Source: Globodera rostochiensis
Taxonomy: Eukaryota; Nematoda; Chromadorea; Rhabditida; Heteroderidae
Direction: 5' to 3'
DNA: 64,000 nt
Assembly: GCA_018350325.1 (NCBI GenBank)
Contig: JAEVLN010000030.1
Span: 310,001-374,000 of the forward strand
The first letter of the stretch is position 1. The number at the start of each line of letters is the position of its first letter. The notes under the pieces were generated by a model that saw only the letters and a program-made list of their open reading frames with translations, searched no databases and was not told the origin of the DNA. Positions 1-12,208 of the stretch are shown here, piece by piece. Both the position numbers and the translations under genes were made by a program.

Positions 1-2403
1 GGAAGGCCATCTTTTGCAATACAACCCAGAATGCATGCATTGAAGAAAAACGTGCAACACAAGCGAGGATGTATGCTATCAAAGAAAATGAGAGTGTCGC
101 ACATTAATAAACAGAATCGAAAACTTTAAAACATATATTTAAAAAAAGGCAGATGCACTTAAAATTAATTTTATTTTTAAGCTTTATTCCATAATTCAGA
201 TTAACAAAAGGAATTAACATTTACAAAAAATTATAATAAATTATTTTAATCCAAAAATTAACCAATTTAATTTAATAAAAACGGGATACGAGTCTAAACT
301 CAGATCATAATTTATAAGAAAACCAACGCTTTAACTCAACTACTTCTGCTAAGAAAATATACTACAAATCTTAGTGAAGAATTATGAATAATTCTAAACA
401 ATAATTGTTAAAGTATGAAAAGTAAACTCTAAAATATTCATGTTTATCACAAGAACGATAAATGCAAATTGAAAAAATGTTTAAAAAATAAAATTGTTTT
501 AGAAGTGTTTTAAAAATCGATATGATTTGCTCTTCTCAAATAATTCGAGCAAATCCAAAAATTAACCAATTAATTTAATCAAAAAACGGGATACGAGATC
601 TAAACTCAGATCATAATTTATAAGAAAACCAACACTTTAACTCAACTGTATCAAATATTTAAATTACAGAAAATTCAATGTTCACCATCCATTCGTATTT
701 ATTTTAATATATTAATCACAATTACTTAAGTATTAATAAATTACCGTATCTTTTGTTGAATAAAATAAAAAACAAATATTGTAGCTATAAAAATGCCATA
801 AGTCTGGACAACTCAATGATCAGGATGACACATTGCATCTGGCACGGGGCGTTCAATTTATTTAAAATCGAATTAAATAAAACAATATAAGTGGTAAATT
901 CCAAAATTAAAAAAATATATATTTTATTATATTTAAACCATGCTAACCAAGCTATATTAAACAAAGAACAGTAACTTTGGAATAAAATTAAATTTTTGCT
1001 GCTACTGCACCGAAAATAAAAATGATAAATTCTTTACTAATTAAAAGTGAAATAAAAAAAAGAATATGAGAAAAGAAAATGAGTTAAAAGAGTAATTGGA
1101 AAAGAAATGAAAAGAAAGCAAATGAATATTCAAAATATGTTAGTTAAAATGTCAGTTTTTTCTTGGACTAAAATGTTCCCAACTTAGCAATTTAGAATAA
1201 TTAGCCCGAAACAATTAAAAGAGTAATAAAAGAATGCCATTTGAAACATTTGACTAGGACGCTGTATACAAAAATAAAATTAATAAGCAATTAATGCTTT
1301 TATAAATTATTAAACTATATTTTAATCAAAAAATGAACATTTTTCGATGATGGGCCAATTACAGATATTTCGGCAGGTTCTTTTTGCATTTTTAACAATT
1401 AACATTCTTTTTAAAAATTAAACTCATGTCATGTTAAATATTAAATCAATCCTTAAAAAAGATAACACCACATTAATTTTAGAGTATTAATCTGAAAAAT
1501 CAATTAGTTTAATTTGTATGGATTAAGAATTATGGGATTATTTTTGTTAAAAAGGAATAAGCAATAAGTTTTGTAACGTGATTAATTTTTCAAACATCAT
1601 AAAACAAATATTTTTGAAAATATAAAATGAAGAACAAAAAGTAGCTCATATTGAAATTCATTAAAATATTTTTTAAAGCTATTTTTATGTTGTTTAGCGT
1701 TGCACCAATTCATAACAATTTGAAAGCGAAGAGAGGATTTCGAACATTTCTTCAAGAACGACAGATGCAAGATTCCAACGAGGATCCCAAACTGAAACAA
1801 AAATTTAAAGTCTGAGCATATTTTTTAAATAAAATATAAAATGATTTTAAATCACCATTAAACCAATAACGCAATGACATTATTGTTTTCAAAAAAAAAC
1901 AACTAAAAATGCCGGTATGTCCCTGACAGTAAGCTACTAGCTTTTCGTATTCAACAAAAAGTTGTTAATTTTTAGAAAAAATTGTTTAAAATTTATATAA
2001 TTTTATTTAAAATTAATTGCAGTGTAAATAAAGGTTTATTCAATTTAAATCCGTACGCGTTAAATAAGAGTCATCCACACGATTGGCTTGCTCAATAACG
2101 TTATGAACAAGAGAAAAACAGCAATTGAACAGATTTGAGGTTGGTGCGAGACATTAGTTCAAACGAAGCATATTTAAAAATTAATTCGAGAGGAAAACAA
2201 AAATCATTGATTTTTCCTTTTTTGAAACTTAACGATACTATTTGGACAATATTAAATAAATTATTTAAAAAATAATAATCTTTGAATTTTGTAAATAATA
2301 AAACACTAAGAAAATGAATTTAAACAAAAATACAAAAAATTATTTTATAAAATAACAAAAAATTAAACAGACTTATGAAAGCTGTATCAAATTAATTTAA
2401 AAT
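1..2403. other. AT-rich DNA without a recognisable gene
   Basis: Very AT-rich with long A/T runs and stops in all frames. Slightly GC-richer islands lie near 786-850 and 2070-2115 and could be small exons, but each is open in more than one frame and lacks convincing splice sites on both sides. A diverged direct repeat lies at 249-647 (separate entry). The gypsy-derived coding DNA starts abruptly at 2404, with a sharp rise in GC. Confidence 0.5.
249..647 (+). repeat. Direct repeat pair of about 95 bp
   Basis: Positions 249-341 and 553-647 are close copies, both running from ATCCAAAAATTAACCAAT through ACGGGATACGAG and ending CTTTAACTCAACT. They differ by a few substitutions and 1-2 base indels and are separated by about 210 bp of unrelated AT-rich sequence. 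Neither copy is flanked by an evident target duplication, so a local duplication is as likely as a mobile repeat. Confidence 0.8.
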
Positions 2404-4014
2404 TCAGAAAGTATAGAAGGTCTCGTTTAGAATGTTCAACATCTTCCGGTCTTTGTTACCCGGACTTCGCCTGCCTTCTCGATTATCATTCTCGGCCATC
2501 CCGTCCTTTGATTTTCGGCTGGGCTCATAGATGTTGTATCGCCTGGGGTACTGCTCCCGGCGTCCACCGTCTGAGTGTGTCCGTTCGGCCCCTTGGGCGA
2601 CGAATTGTCTGGTCAGCCCCACCTTATTGGTTGCTACCTTTCTCAGGGATCCTAAAAGTCCCAGCTTTCCCATCATGTCGAGGCCCAACACGTTTTCTGC
2701 GCCTTCCTTGGCGGCATAAAATTTTCCTTTGGTCGTCTGTCCACCGAACGAGAACAGTGCCTCACCCTTTCCCACGAAAGGGCGGATCGTCCCGTCAAAC
2801 AGTTTCGCTTTCTCACAGCAGTAGAACAACCGTGGGCTGCCGATCAACCGGTGGGTTTTCTTGTCCACCACCGTGACTTTGGCGCCGGTGTCGACCAGGA
2901 ATTTCACATTCTTTCCATTTACCACAATTGGGGCCTCAATCATGTTGTGTGAGTGGTTTATCGAATTCACCAACTTCACTCCCCCAAGCCGAACGGTATT
3001 TGTCGGGATTTGGCTCTTCCGATCTCCATTTCTTTGAAGCCAGGCCTGATGCGGCTCACACATTCGCTCCCGATGGCCAAATCCATTGCACTTTCGGCAA
3101 TTCCAATTCCGATGTGGACAGTTTCGCGGAGGATGTTGGCTTCCGCACCGCCAGCATTCGCGCTGCTTCCAATCTTTGAAGCTCGAGGAATCACTTCTAT
3201 TCGAAGAGTTATCCAAATTCTTTCGCCTCGGGGATGGCGACTTCCTTGTCTTCTGCACGGCATTCAACGCCGGCGAATAAGTTGGCGCCTCAATGGCCCT
3301 GGTCTCCGAAACTGTCGCTTGAAAGTTGATCAACTCTTCGACCACACTTTCATATTTGGCGTTCGTTCCGTCCATCGCTAATTTTGCCAAAATGCGTTGT
3401 CGCAGTATAGCGTCGCTGTGCGACTTCAATGCCGTCAGTAACATGAGGCAATAAAATTGTTCCTTGCTCAGCTCGTCAAATTTAAAATCCGCTAACAACT
3501 TCTTGTGGCGATTGACGAACTGGCGGAAGTCTTCGCCCTCTCCCCTCACCGCTTTCAGGCACTCGTACCTGTCGATGAAGATGGACTGGGGTTTGGCGAA
3601 TAATTTCTCCAACTTCTGGATGGTTGTCGCAAAATTGAAGTCCGTCACCGCCGACGGGAGGACTGAGCGACTGTATTCGCTGAACGCCATTTCACTCAGC
3701 TTGTTCATCAGGCATTTGACCTTTGTTTCGTCTGTTGCCGTCGGCGCTGCACAATCAAGCGCAAATTTGAAGCGATCGAGCCATTCCGTGACTCGGCTTT
3801 TCTCGTCGCTGGGCTCAAACAGTGAAACGTCCGGCAGCGCTGGGATAGTAATTGCAGCCGGAATACTGGGCTGGCCAGCGGCTGTCGCGTTTTGGTTGGT
3901 CAGCAATTGAGCAATCTGCTGAGTTTGTTGCTGCACCAATTTTTGTTGTTGCTCCATCTGCTGTTGCTGTTGAGTCAGCAATTTTATCAGCTGATCGATA
4001 TTCAGTTGTGTCAT
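2404..4014 (-). CDS. Ty3/gypsy retrotransposon Gag-protease fragment (K02A2.6-like), 536 aa
   Basis: This encodes the capsid/nucleocapsid precursor and aspartic protease of an LTR retrotransposon. Residues 1-40 are a glutamine-rich coiled segment. Residues 60-235 are a gag-like helical domain. Two zinc knuckles follow: C-X2-C-X3-H-X4-C (287-299) and C-X2-C-X4-H-X4-C (306-319); this short-then-normal pair is typical of K02A2.6-like gypsy elements of invertebrates. The retropepsin active site LVDTGA is at 373-378, with a second-strand motif NVLGLDMM near 441-448. The ORF ends shortly after the protease; no reverse transcriptase, RNase H or integrase lies downstream (below 2404), where sequence is again AT-rich. 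The copy is therefore truncated on its 3' side. The first ATG is at 4014, next to a structured leader. GC content is far above the surroundings, marking it as inserted DNA. Family assignment is firm; activity is unlikely. Confidence 0.93.
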   Translation of the reverse strand: MTQLNIDQLIKLLTQQQQQMEQQQKLVQQQTQQIAQLLTNQNATAAGQPSIPAAITIPALPDVSLFEPSDEKSRVTEWLDRFKFALDCAAPTATDETKVKCLMNKLSEMAFSEYSRSVLPSAVTDFNFATTIQKLEKLFAKPQSIFIDRYECLKAVRGEGEDFRQFVNRHKKLLADFKFDELSKEQFYCLMLLTALKSHSDAILRQRILAKLAMDGTNAKYESVVEELINFQATVSETRAIEAPTYSPALNAVQKTRKSPSPRRKNLDNSSNRSDSSSFKDWKQRECWRCGSQHPPRNCPHRNWNCRKCNGFGHRERMCEPHQAWLQRNGDRKSQIPTNTVRLGGVKLVNSINHSHNMIEAPIVVNGKNVKFLVDTGAKVTVVDKKTHRLIGSPRLFYCCEKAKLFDGTIRPFVGKGEALFSFGGQTTKGKFYAAKEGAENVLGLDMMGKLGLLGSLRKVATNKVGLTRQFVAQGAERTHSDGGRREQYPRRYNIYEPSRKSKDGMAENDNREGRRSPGNKDRKMLNILNETFYTF

Positions 4015-4035
4015 TGCTCACCGATAATTGACCGA

Positions 4036-4251
4036 CCGCACCCGGCGGATTTTTGTTGATTTGGTAGGAAAAACCGCACCCAGCGGAACCTCAACCTCCT
4101 GGGTTGTTTGGTTTTTTGTTGATAAAATTGGGAAAAACCGCGCCTAGCGGACTTTTCCTGCCGACTGATGGTTGAACTGCACCTGGCAGACCTTTCTCCC
4201 ACCTAGGGTATACTCGGTTTTCGTCGAATCACGTTTAATCGCACCTAGCGA
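4036..4251 (-). promoter_or_regulatory. Array of six co-varying mini-hairpins in the gypsy leader
   Basis: Immediately upstream of the gag start (minus-strand sense) are six short stem-loops at 4036-4048, 4074-4086, 4138-4150, 4177-4189, 4198-4208 and 4239-4251. In gag sense the stems are CCGC/GCGG three times, CTGC/GCAG, CCC/GGG and TCGC/GCGA, while the 5-nt loop keeps the form YRGGY (CGGGT, TGGGT, TAGGC, CAGGT, TAGGT, TAGGT). Changes in one arm are matched in the other. The last one extends to about 11 bp through flanking CGTTTAA/TTAAACG, and the third through GGAAAA/TTTTCC. This points to selection on RNA structure in the 5' leader. Packaging signal, Gag-binding site or translational control are all possible; the function is not shown by sequence. 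Confidence 0.7.
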
Positions 4252-4334
4252 ATTAAACGGTTGATGTCGAACTTCCGGACGATAGTTCGAGCAATTCGGG
4301 ACCTGTCCGCAATTGCTGCGTTTAGTGCTTGATT

Positions 4335-4352
4335 TCTGCACAGGCGTCGCCA
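4335..4352 (-). other. Possible primer-binding site of the gypsy element
   Basis: In gag sense the sequence reads AACAACTGGCGACGCCTGTG. TGG is the expected first triplet of a primer-binding site paired to a tRNA 3' CCA end, and a CA dinucleotide that could end a 5' LTR lies two bases before it. No second LTR is present to delimit the LTR, so this is suggestive only. GC content falls to background by about 4410. Confidence 0.3.
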
Positions 4353-4399
4353 GTTGTTTGGTCCTTGTGAACAGCGTCAATTGCAAAGATTTTCAGAAA

Positions 4400-7300
4400 A
4401 AGCGTATTTCTTACTATCACAAAAAATTATCTTCTAAAGTGATTAAGTTCGGAATTCTCTGCGTAATGGAACAAGAGATAATGCCCGCAATGTGTTGCAG
4501 GATGTGCGATAACATTTGTTAAAATGATGTAATATAAAATACACGAATTTACCTCATCCAATTATTTCTATTGAATAATTATTATATAATCACAAGCCTG
4601 CTTTATGATATAAAAATAAAGCTATTCATCGCCTTATATAGCGAAAGTCTTTTATTTTTTGGTGACTAAAGGTGACTAAAATAGGACTTAAGTGACTATT
4701 TTGGGCTTTTTCAAAAATGCAATAAAACCGAAAAATGCACACCTAAAAAAAGATAGAAGGATTTTTTTCTAGACAAAAAGTCTGCACGCCAAAAAATACA
4801 TTTTTTAAAATTCTCCATATTTTAAAAAAAATTTTTGAATTTTTTTACTTTTGCTTCAAATTTTTTGTGACAAGTTTACACCCCTAATTTGGCACTTTTT
4901 ATGGACAATTTTGACCTTTTTTATGACTATTTTGGCATTTTAAGGGATTATTTGACTAATATTTTTGAGTTTTTTAGGTGATTGCACACTTAATTTTCAA
5001 TAAAATTGTTGTTGATAAAAAATTTTAATTATCCAAAAAACAAATCATTTACGATTCAACCGGATTGAGAACAAAAAATTCAAAAAATTAAAGTAATGCA
5101 TAAAAATAATTATTCAATACTTGAATCGTTAAATTTGTTGAAACAGCAACCAATTAATTTAAAAATAATTCATATATAAATATTATGGTGACGATTTTAT
5201 TCAAATCATTTTTTTTATGTCTTCAATAAATTTTTACAAAAATGTACGCATTTAGTTTATTTTTCTTGTGGAGCAAACGAATCGTCGAATTAACACCCAA
5301 CGCAACATTTAAAAATAAAAGGATTGTAATCTTTGAAAATTTAAATCCTATTAAAGCGAAAAAAGATACAACGAAGATGGACTGTCGAATGCCCATGTAA
5401 AAAAAAATTTGAATGAATTTAAAGCGGCGAACGATTTACTGAAAAGATTATTTTATAAATAAATATTGAAAAGTTGGTTAAACGACAACAAATTTAAAAA
5501 AATAAAATTTAAAAAGATGCCGCAGATGCAACGCTTGGCCGAATTATACCATGCCTATTCTCGAAACAAAAATAATTTTGCAAATATCTTTTATACAATC
5601 GTTGCCGTAACATCCACGAATAGGTTGTTTCTATTATATGTGTGAAAATCCTTTTTTTAATACGCAAATTTTTCCTTATATTACTATAATAATACCAATT
5701 TTGAACAGCATAACTTTTTTTAATTAACTAAAGGAAAGAAGTGCCAAAGATTTTAATGACAATTGCTGCCTTTGTTTATTGTATTTCAATGAATTTATTT
5801 TCTTTATTTTGCATTAGTAAGACTTTAAAACTTGTTTTGTATAACATTTAAATATTTATAATATCAAGTTAAACTTTATTATATTTAATAACGGCATGGA
5901 CCCCGCTTACCATCGTACGCGAAATATTTCTTTTTTATATAGATATGTTAAACTTATTAATGTTCATTCCGAACTTCTGTGGCACTCTCTCATAACTATA
6001 GAATAATTAAATAAAAGATAAATTATTTATTTTTATTATTTTTTTATAAATTACTTTCAATAAAACAGTGCTTTAAATTTGATTGTTATTTTAAAATCAA
6101 TTTTGTTATTTAAAAATCAATTTTAAATGTTGCTCTGATTTTGATTTTTGTTATAAATTTTAATATTTAATTGTTTAGTTTGTTTTGCCTTTTTCAACCT
6201 TTTGCGATTATGCATTTAGCAAATAAAATCTTATATTAAGGTTTTATAAAATTTGTTTGGCTTTAATTTTTAAACTTAATTTATTGTCAATTTATAAAAT
6301 GCCATTGTATTTTAGCGATTGATTAATTATTTTTCCTTGCATTTTCTGGTAATCAACGGCTTTCACTGCCCTTCTTATTCAGACAAATTACCCTATATTT
6401 CAACATCTTCCGACTTTCATATAATTAATTAATGACTTAATTTTTTGCGTAAATTGTCTTTCATTAAGTTAATTATTGTTTTTGTATATTAAACAAAAAT
6501 CTCTAAAACTAGTATTATTTGGTTACTTCCTTAAGAGATTTTTATTTAATCAATATTATTATGTTTTTCAATTTCTTTTATGTTTTTTGCCAGAGAGATG
6601 TGTTAATATATCTTGTGAAAATGTTGTCGTGTATTTCTCATAAAATAAATAAAATTTTTTTTTAATAGCTTTGATTAAAACTAATTTAACAATACATATG
6701 TTATGCTCGAGCTATAGATTAAGTTAAAGATAAACATGCGTCTAATTTATTTTTGTTTTAATAATAACGATTAATTAATTTGTGTCAGAATATCTGGCCT
6801 TTAATTTTTTAACTAAGATTTGGTTAAATTCAACAGAGATCGATAAAAATTTTATCAAACACATTTTTTACATATTTTAGATTGTTTATATTTACACAGA
6901 CACCCCTTCTTGACAAGCAGATTTGGAATTCTCTCTAAGGTCGCTTAGCGCTTTTTTAAATTTTTTATTAATGAGTTAAATTAACGATTGCTTTTTGGGC
7001 TTTTTCAGTGACTTCATTTTTTGTTAGTTTTTTTTTAAATAAAGCTATGATAACAACTAATTGTATTTATGGGGATTTACTTTTGTTTTTGAAAATTATG
7101 GAAAACATTTGGTCACATTTTTAGTCATACAAATTATTATTTTTTCATTATGCATAAGTTAATTTGTTTTGAAGAATCCGGTAAGTTAATATATAACATT
7201 TGTAATTTTTGATATTGTTTTTTAAAAAACTTTTATTATATTGTCAATGATAACATTTTTCTTAAATTCATTTTAAGCAGTTTCAGATCATCTAAATTCA

Positions 7301-9400
7301 ACATGCCATGACATTGCTTCGATAGAAACCTTTTTTTAATTATTCCATTTTCTGGTTTAAGCAATTTTTAAACATCACTTAAATAATTTATTTTTTCTAA
7401 TGTAGACAATTTATAATAGTTTTAATACATTTCTTTAAATTAACGGCTGAGAACAATATCCAAGTGCGTATAACTATTTATTTTAATTTTATTATTTGCT
7501 GAAATGTATTATCATTTAAATGGTTTTAAACAAAAGAGGTGGCCACTCAAATTTTTGTATTTATATTTATTTTATTAGTTTATCTCAGATAATCATATAA
7601 CAGTAATGCAATATTATTCTTCAAAAGGTCCTTTAATTTATTTATTTATTTTTGTTCACAAAAAATGGATATACAGAATAAATGAAGTTTTCTTTGTTGA
7701 CTTCTTTGGCTCAGTTAAAAAAAATGTGTTGACGACAGACCAATCCAACATTCGCTTAACTGATTTCGTTATCAAATTTATCAATTGATTTTTTTGGGGT
7801 AGCGTTGGTAATACAAAACACCTATATTTTTTAGTTATTTTTATTCATATAATATTTGTTTCTAGGTAAATTATAATAATGTGTCATCCATCATCTGACT
7901 CAATTGAAGTAAATGAAAATATCTAAAATTAGCATTTTTCTTGGTGATTAAAATACATTGTTCATGATCATATGTTTAAGGTTATTTTCATTTTTATTTT
8001 CGTGTTAATCAATTATTCATATGCATCGTTAACTTAAATATTTATTGTAATTAAGTTAAATCTGCATTTATATATTTACTTTATTGACATCTGTATGAAT
8101 TTAAAAACTTTTAAATTTAATAACTCAATATTTTACTTCATCTTTCTCATTTGGAGGATTGAAGTAGAATTCTCTTGTCCTTTAAAAATATTTCACAATA
8201 AAAGTTACGAAGTTTAGTCGAAAGAAAAAAAATCTTATTGCTCCTTAAAGTTTTATAATTAATTCAAAAAATATTTTTACAAAAAACTAAAAATCATTTA
8301 AATGATATCCTAAAAATGAATGAATGTTAAAATTAGAACTTAAATAAATAATAATTGTTGGACTTATTAAAAATAAGGCTTAAATTATAATCTTACAGCA
8401 ATAAAATATTAAATCGATCATAATTTAAATTCAAAAAATCAAAAGTAATAAAACCGTGCTTTTTTGTATAATAAAGTGCAGAGAAAACTAATTTATTATA
8501 AAAAACAGAAATTTCACTTTAAATTAAGGTTACTAATTAAGTTATTTAATGTTTTTCAAAGTTCGATAAAGAATCCGTAAAATGCTTGGCATTATAAACT
8601 AATATAAAAAAAAATATATAATCTATATTATTATATGGTGACGGTGAAAAGGTACAAACAAATTAAAATTTTAAAAAACAATCAGAAAACATTATAACAA
8701 ATACTTAAAAATAATTATTGGTATATCAATAAAATAAAATTAAATTCGATGCCGTAAAAATTACACCCAACAGAAAATAGTTCAAACTTAATTAAAAAAT
8801 AAACAATTAATAAAAATAAGAAGTTTCCTGAACTTGAACATAATAAATTTAATCATGTGACTAGCCATGATTAGCCGAACACGCGTATAAAAAATTCTCC
8901 TTCCTTTAAAATTTTGTAATCAAAATAAAGATTTAATGTCTTCGAATAAATTAATGAAGTATAAATTATCAAATTTGAAAAATGTTCTACAATACATAAA
9001 TACCTATTTATTTGTATATCAAAGAATAAACTTGCTAAAAATTAATTTTTTTAAAGTTTCACAGGAGAAAAGCAAAATAAGCAAAAATTAATGTTTCAGC
9101 AAATAAAGAAATGTAGAATAATAAAACTGTAAATTTAGGTATCTTTTTTTCAGCAAGACGGTTTAATAAGCCAATGCTATAGTAAAAAGTATTTAACAAA
9201 GTTTGTTGGCAAGAAATAATTAATAAGCAAAACCCATCAAAAAAAAAAATTTCTCTATTTTGGCAGACCAAAATCCTTTATTACAATTCGACATCTAATC
9301 GAGATTTGAACTTAATGTACCTTTTTTCTTTGAGGTTAGAAGATGCTTGCATTATACGTGCAAAAAAAAATTATCTTTTTAATTTTAATATCTTTAATAA
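4400..9400. other. AT-rich DNA, no gene recognised
   Basis: Long AT-rich stretch with stops in all frames. Around 4655-4985 a degenerate word GTGACTA / TGACTATTTTGG recurs, suggesting an old repeat. GC-richer islands near 5280-5400, 5515-5640, 5890-5930 and 6340-6415 could hold fragments of exons, but none has paired splice sites that I can defend. Nothing resembling a structural RNA was seen. Confidence 0.5.
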
Positions 9401-9514
9401 TATTATACTTCGATTTTGGTCGGTATAAACAAAAGATCTATTAGAATATTCAACCGAAGCATCATATTTCGTGCCAAGAAATTAAAAATAACTTTAAATT
9501 TAAAAAAGCGCATT

Positions 9515-9658
9515 ATGCGTGGAGATGCAAAATTTTACGTCGGCACATTAGAATTGGAAGATGAACTCAGGGCGGAGGCTCCGCTAGACAACGAAGACAG
9601 TGGAACGAATGAGGAAAAAGCCCTGGCCAAAAAAGTAAAAGCTGAACAATTTAATTAA
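9515..9658 (+). CDS. Candidate small ORF or exon, acidic, unidentified
   Basis: An ORF opens at ATG 9515 and ends TAA 9656-9658 (47 aa), beginning MRGDAKFYVGTLELEDELRA. The reading frame is open upstream to 9416, but the upstream part has AT-rich composition. The core is much richer in GC than its surroundings and acidic (runs of E and D), with a lysine-rich tail. A GTAAAAG at about 9636 could instead be a splice donor after the codons for AKK, in which case the last residues are intronic. No family recognised. The choice between a short ORF and an internal exon is open. Confidence 0.35.
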   Translation: MRGDAKFYVGTLELEDELRAEAPLDNEDSGTNEEKALAKKVKAEQFN

Positions 9659-9659
9659 T

Positions 9660-11356
9660 TATTGTTACAATTAAATTAGATCATCAAAAACATAAAGTTT
9701 ATTTTATTAAAATCGATCGAAAGACAGAGAAACAAGGGGGTCCGAAGGATTGCTACAAGATATTTTCACATTCTAATTAACGAATTAAATGAGTAGTAGA
9801 TTCAATATTTATGGAAATCAAATATAAAAGTAGTAAATCAAATACCATTTAATAACAATATCAAGGGTTTGCCAAATAATTGACGCCGAACTATTTATTA
9901 AAAGAATAATAAACAAATATTTTGGCATTGAAAGCATGGAAAACTATCTACGTCGTTGGTGCAGAAATTACAATCGAATTGATAATCAATAATTTCAGTG
10001 AAAATGATAAAAAAAAAGGAAATAATAAAGTAAAGAACAGAACTTATATTTAAATAGTATTTAAAAAGCACCTAAATAAAATTTATAATCTAAAGAAATT
10101 ATCCAAATTGCCGTTTCAGCTCCAAAACAAAATAAATATATGTTGTTTTGATATGATTTCTCTTGATTTTTAAGTAGATCAGCATCATTATAAATTATAT
10201 CCCAAATCTAATTTGTTTTATGAGTAATAAATTTTTACATTAACCAAAAGATATTAATTCGCATTGGCTAAATTGAAGATAAATATAACTTGTAAAAGAT
10301 TAAATATGTTAAATATCTTAAAAGTATGAAGGTTTTATTTAACTAAATGCTGCTGTCTATTGTCCTTGTGAATATATTTGCATTTTCATAAAATAAATAA
10401 TTACAATTATCGGGCAAGGTGTTGACATCAAAGTTTTGTTGATAAATAATTTTGATTTATTATAAAAGTTGTCTTATATTTTTAATGGCAACATTTGAAA
10501 ATGCATGTGCTATTTAAAAATTTTATTAAATAGATATTTAGATAAAATTGGTGTATGTAAATTAATTTTTTTATAAAAAGAGACATGATTATTGGAAAAT
10601 CGTTTTCATATTTATGTTTTGTTTGGTCTTTTGTTTTGTTCACGTATAAATCTAATTTTTACAGTTCACTTATTATCTTATTTTAAATATTTAGTCAAAA
10701 TTATTCTTGCGTATGGAAACAACAGACAAAACGCCATTCTTTTCCTCTAGCATGGTTTGCTTTTTGGATTCATGGTAAATGCAGTCAATGCTGGTTTCTG
10801 CATAATAAAATGAAAATATAAACTTGATTGTAAATTTAAATGGTTGTGGATGTTTAAATAATAAAAGATAATATTTAAATTAATAAATTTGTAATTATTT
10901 ATTTTATAAATGAAATTTTTATATTTTAAATGACCTTTATCATTTATGGTGTATAAATTGTTAATGCTTGTTTAGAGCTGCTAAGCGCACCCAAATATTT
11001 ATTAAAAGTTAAAATTTTATCTTTTGATTTTTATTTTAACATTTTTTACACTAGGTTTTTTGAATGCCCGACTTTGCTCATTTCTCATTTTTTTCGGACA
11101 CTTTATTTTAGATTTTTTTTTATTTTTTTAGATTTATCAATAAAGTTTATTTAATTTATTTTAACTTGTTGGCATGTTCACATAGTCCGAGATCCATTAT
11201 GGCCTGATCCAACTACTTTAGCGTTTATACCCCTATAAATATTAAAAGTTTTACAGTCTATTTTTATAAAAAAAGCCGACAGAATTTCATATTTGATTTT
11301 ACGAGGATTTTTTAGACTTAATTAATAAATAAATATGATATGTGCAACTTTAAGTC
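9660..11356. other. AT-rich DNA with minor islands
   Basis: No convincing gene. Islands at 9724-9775, 9935-9990 and 11175-11220 are GC-richer and briefly open in a frame, but lack clear splice boundaries. The rest is long A/T runs. Confidence 0.45.
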
Positions 11357-11364
11357 GTTTTTAT

Positions 11365-12200
11365 TAGTGATGCACGAGACCCAAAATTTACCGAGACTCG
11401 AGAGTCGAGACCGAGACCGAGACTTGACCCCGAGACTCGAGACCGAGACCGAGACTTGACCCCGAGACTCGAGACCGAGACCGAGACCCAATAAACCCGA
11501 GAAATTTCTCGAGTCGAGACTCGAGACCGAGACTTTTTTGAAAATTTTTTAATTTTTTGGTTCAAAAATTTGGAAAAATCAAAAAATTTTTGCAATTTTT
11601 ATTAAAGGGTTTTGCAGGGACCAGCGGTGCCGGCAGGCGCCGCAGCGAACAAGAATTTATTTAGTTTAAATTTAGGAGTGTATTTTTGGGTTACCGTATT
11701 ACCTCTTGTAATTCCACATGTGGAATTATTTTTCAACCTCCTCAGAAAGGGCGGAATTATTAGAGAGTGTGGAATTATCAGAGAGTGTGGACTGGGCCGC
11801 AAATGTCGGGCCGCAAATGTCTATTTTGTTTTAAGCCGCAAATGTCTGGGCCGCAAATGTCTACACACCAAAAATAACTACCGAATTTAATTATGGGAAT
11901 AGAACCGCCGATACATAAGTTACGATATAGAGCTTAACCACTGAGTCATAAGAGGATCCAACGGATGCGCTGTGCAAAGGATTTATTTAAAGGATTTTTA
12001 AATTTGATTTGTCATTATGTTTTTCAAATCTAAGCTTTGAATTCTAAACAAATTCTCTCCAAAAATGCCATCTTTACCAGTGCAAAAAAGTCTCGTTTTC
12101 CGAGACTAAAAACCCGAGAGTCGAGACCGAGACCGAGACCCAAAAAACCCGAGAAATTTCTCGAGTCGAGACTCGAGACCGAGACTCTCGTGCATCACTA
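11365..12200. mobile_element. hAT-type non-autonomous element (836 bp)
   Basis: The ends are inverted copies, starting TAGTGATGCACGAG and ending CTCGTGCATCACTA. They are flanked by a perfect 8-bp direct duplication GTTTTTAT (11357-11364 and 12201-12208). The TAG/CTA ends and 8-bp target duplication match the hAT superfamily. Inside both ends are iterated words such as GAGACCGAGACC and CTCGAGACC, arranged inverted, probably subterminal transposase-binding repeats. The interior has a second iteration, GCCGCAAATGTCT, four times near 11800-11865, and a GC hairpin at 11624-11643. No transposase ORF; short ORFs across the repeats are low-complexity translations. Confidence 0.88.
11624..11643. other. 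GC-rich hairpin inside the hAT element
   Basis: GCGGTGCC and GGCGCCGC (8 bp, one G-T wobble) flank the loop GGCA. It resembles in composition, though reversed in order, the hairpins at 15578 and 17565. Confidence 0.6.
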
Positions 12201-12208
12201 GTTTTTAT

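Noticed and set aside
2508..3910. Plus-strand open frames of 62-148 codons opposite the gag gene
   Set aside because: Shadows of the GC-rich gag-protease frame on the other strand; no recognisable domains.
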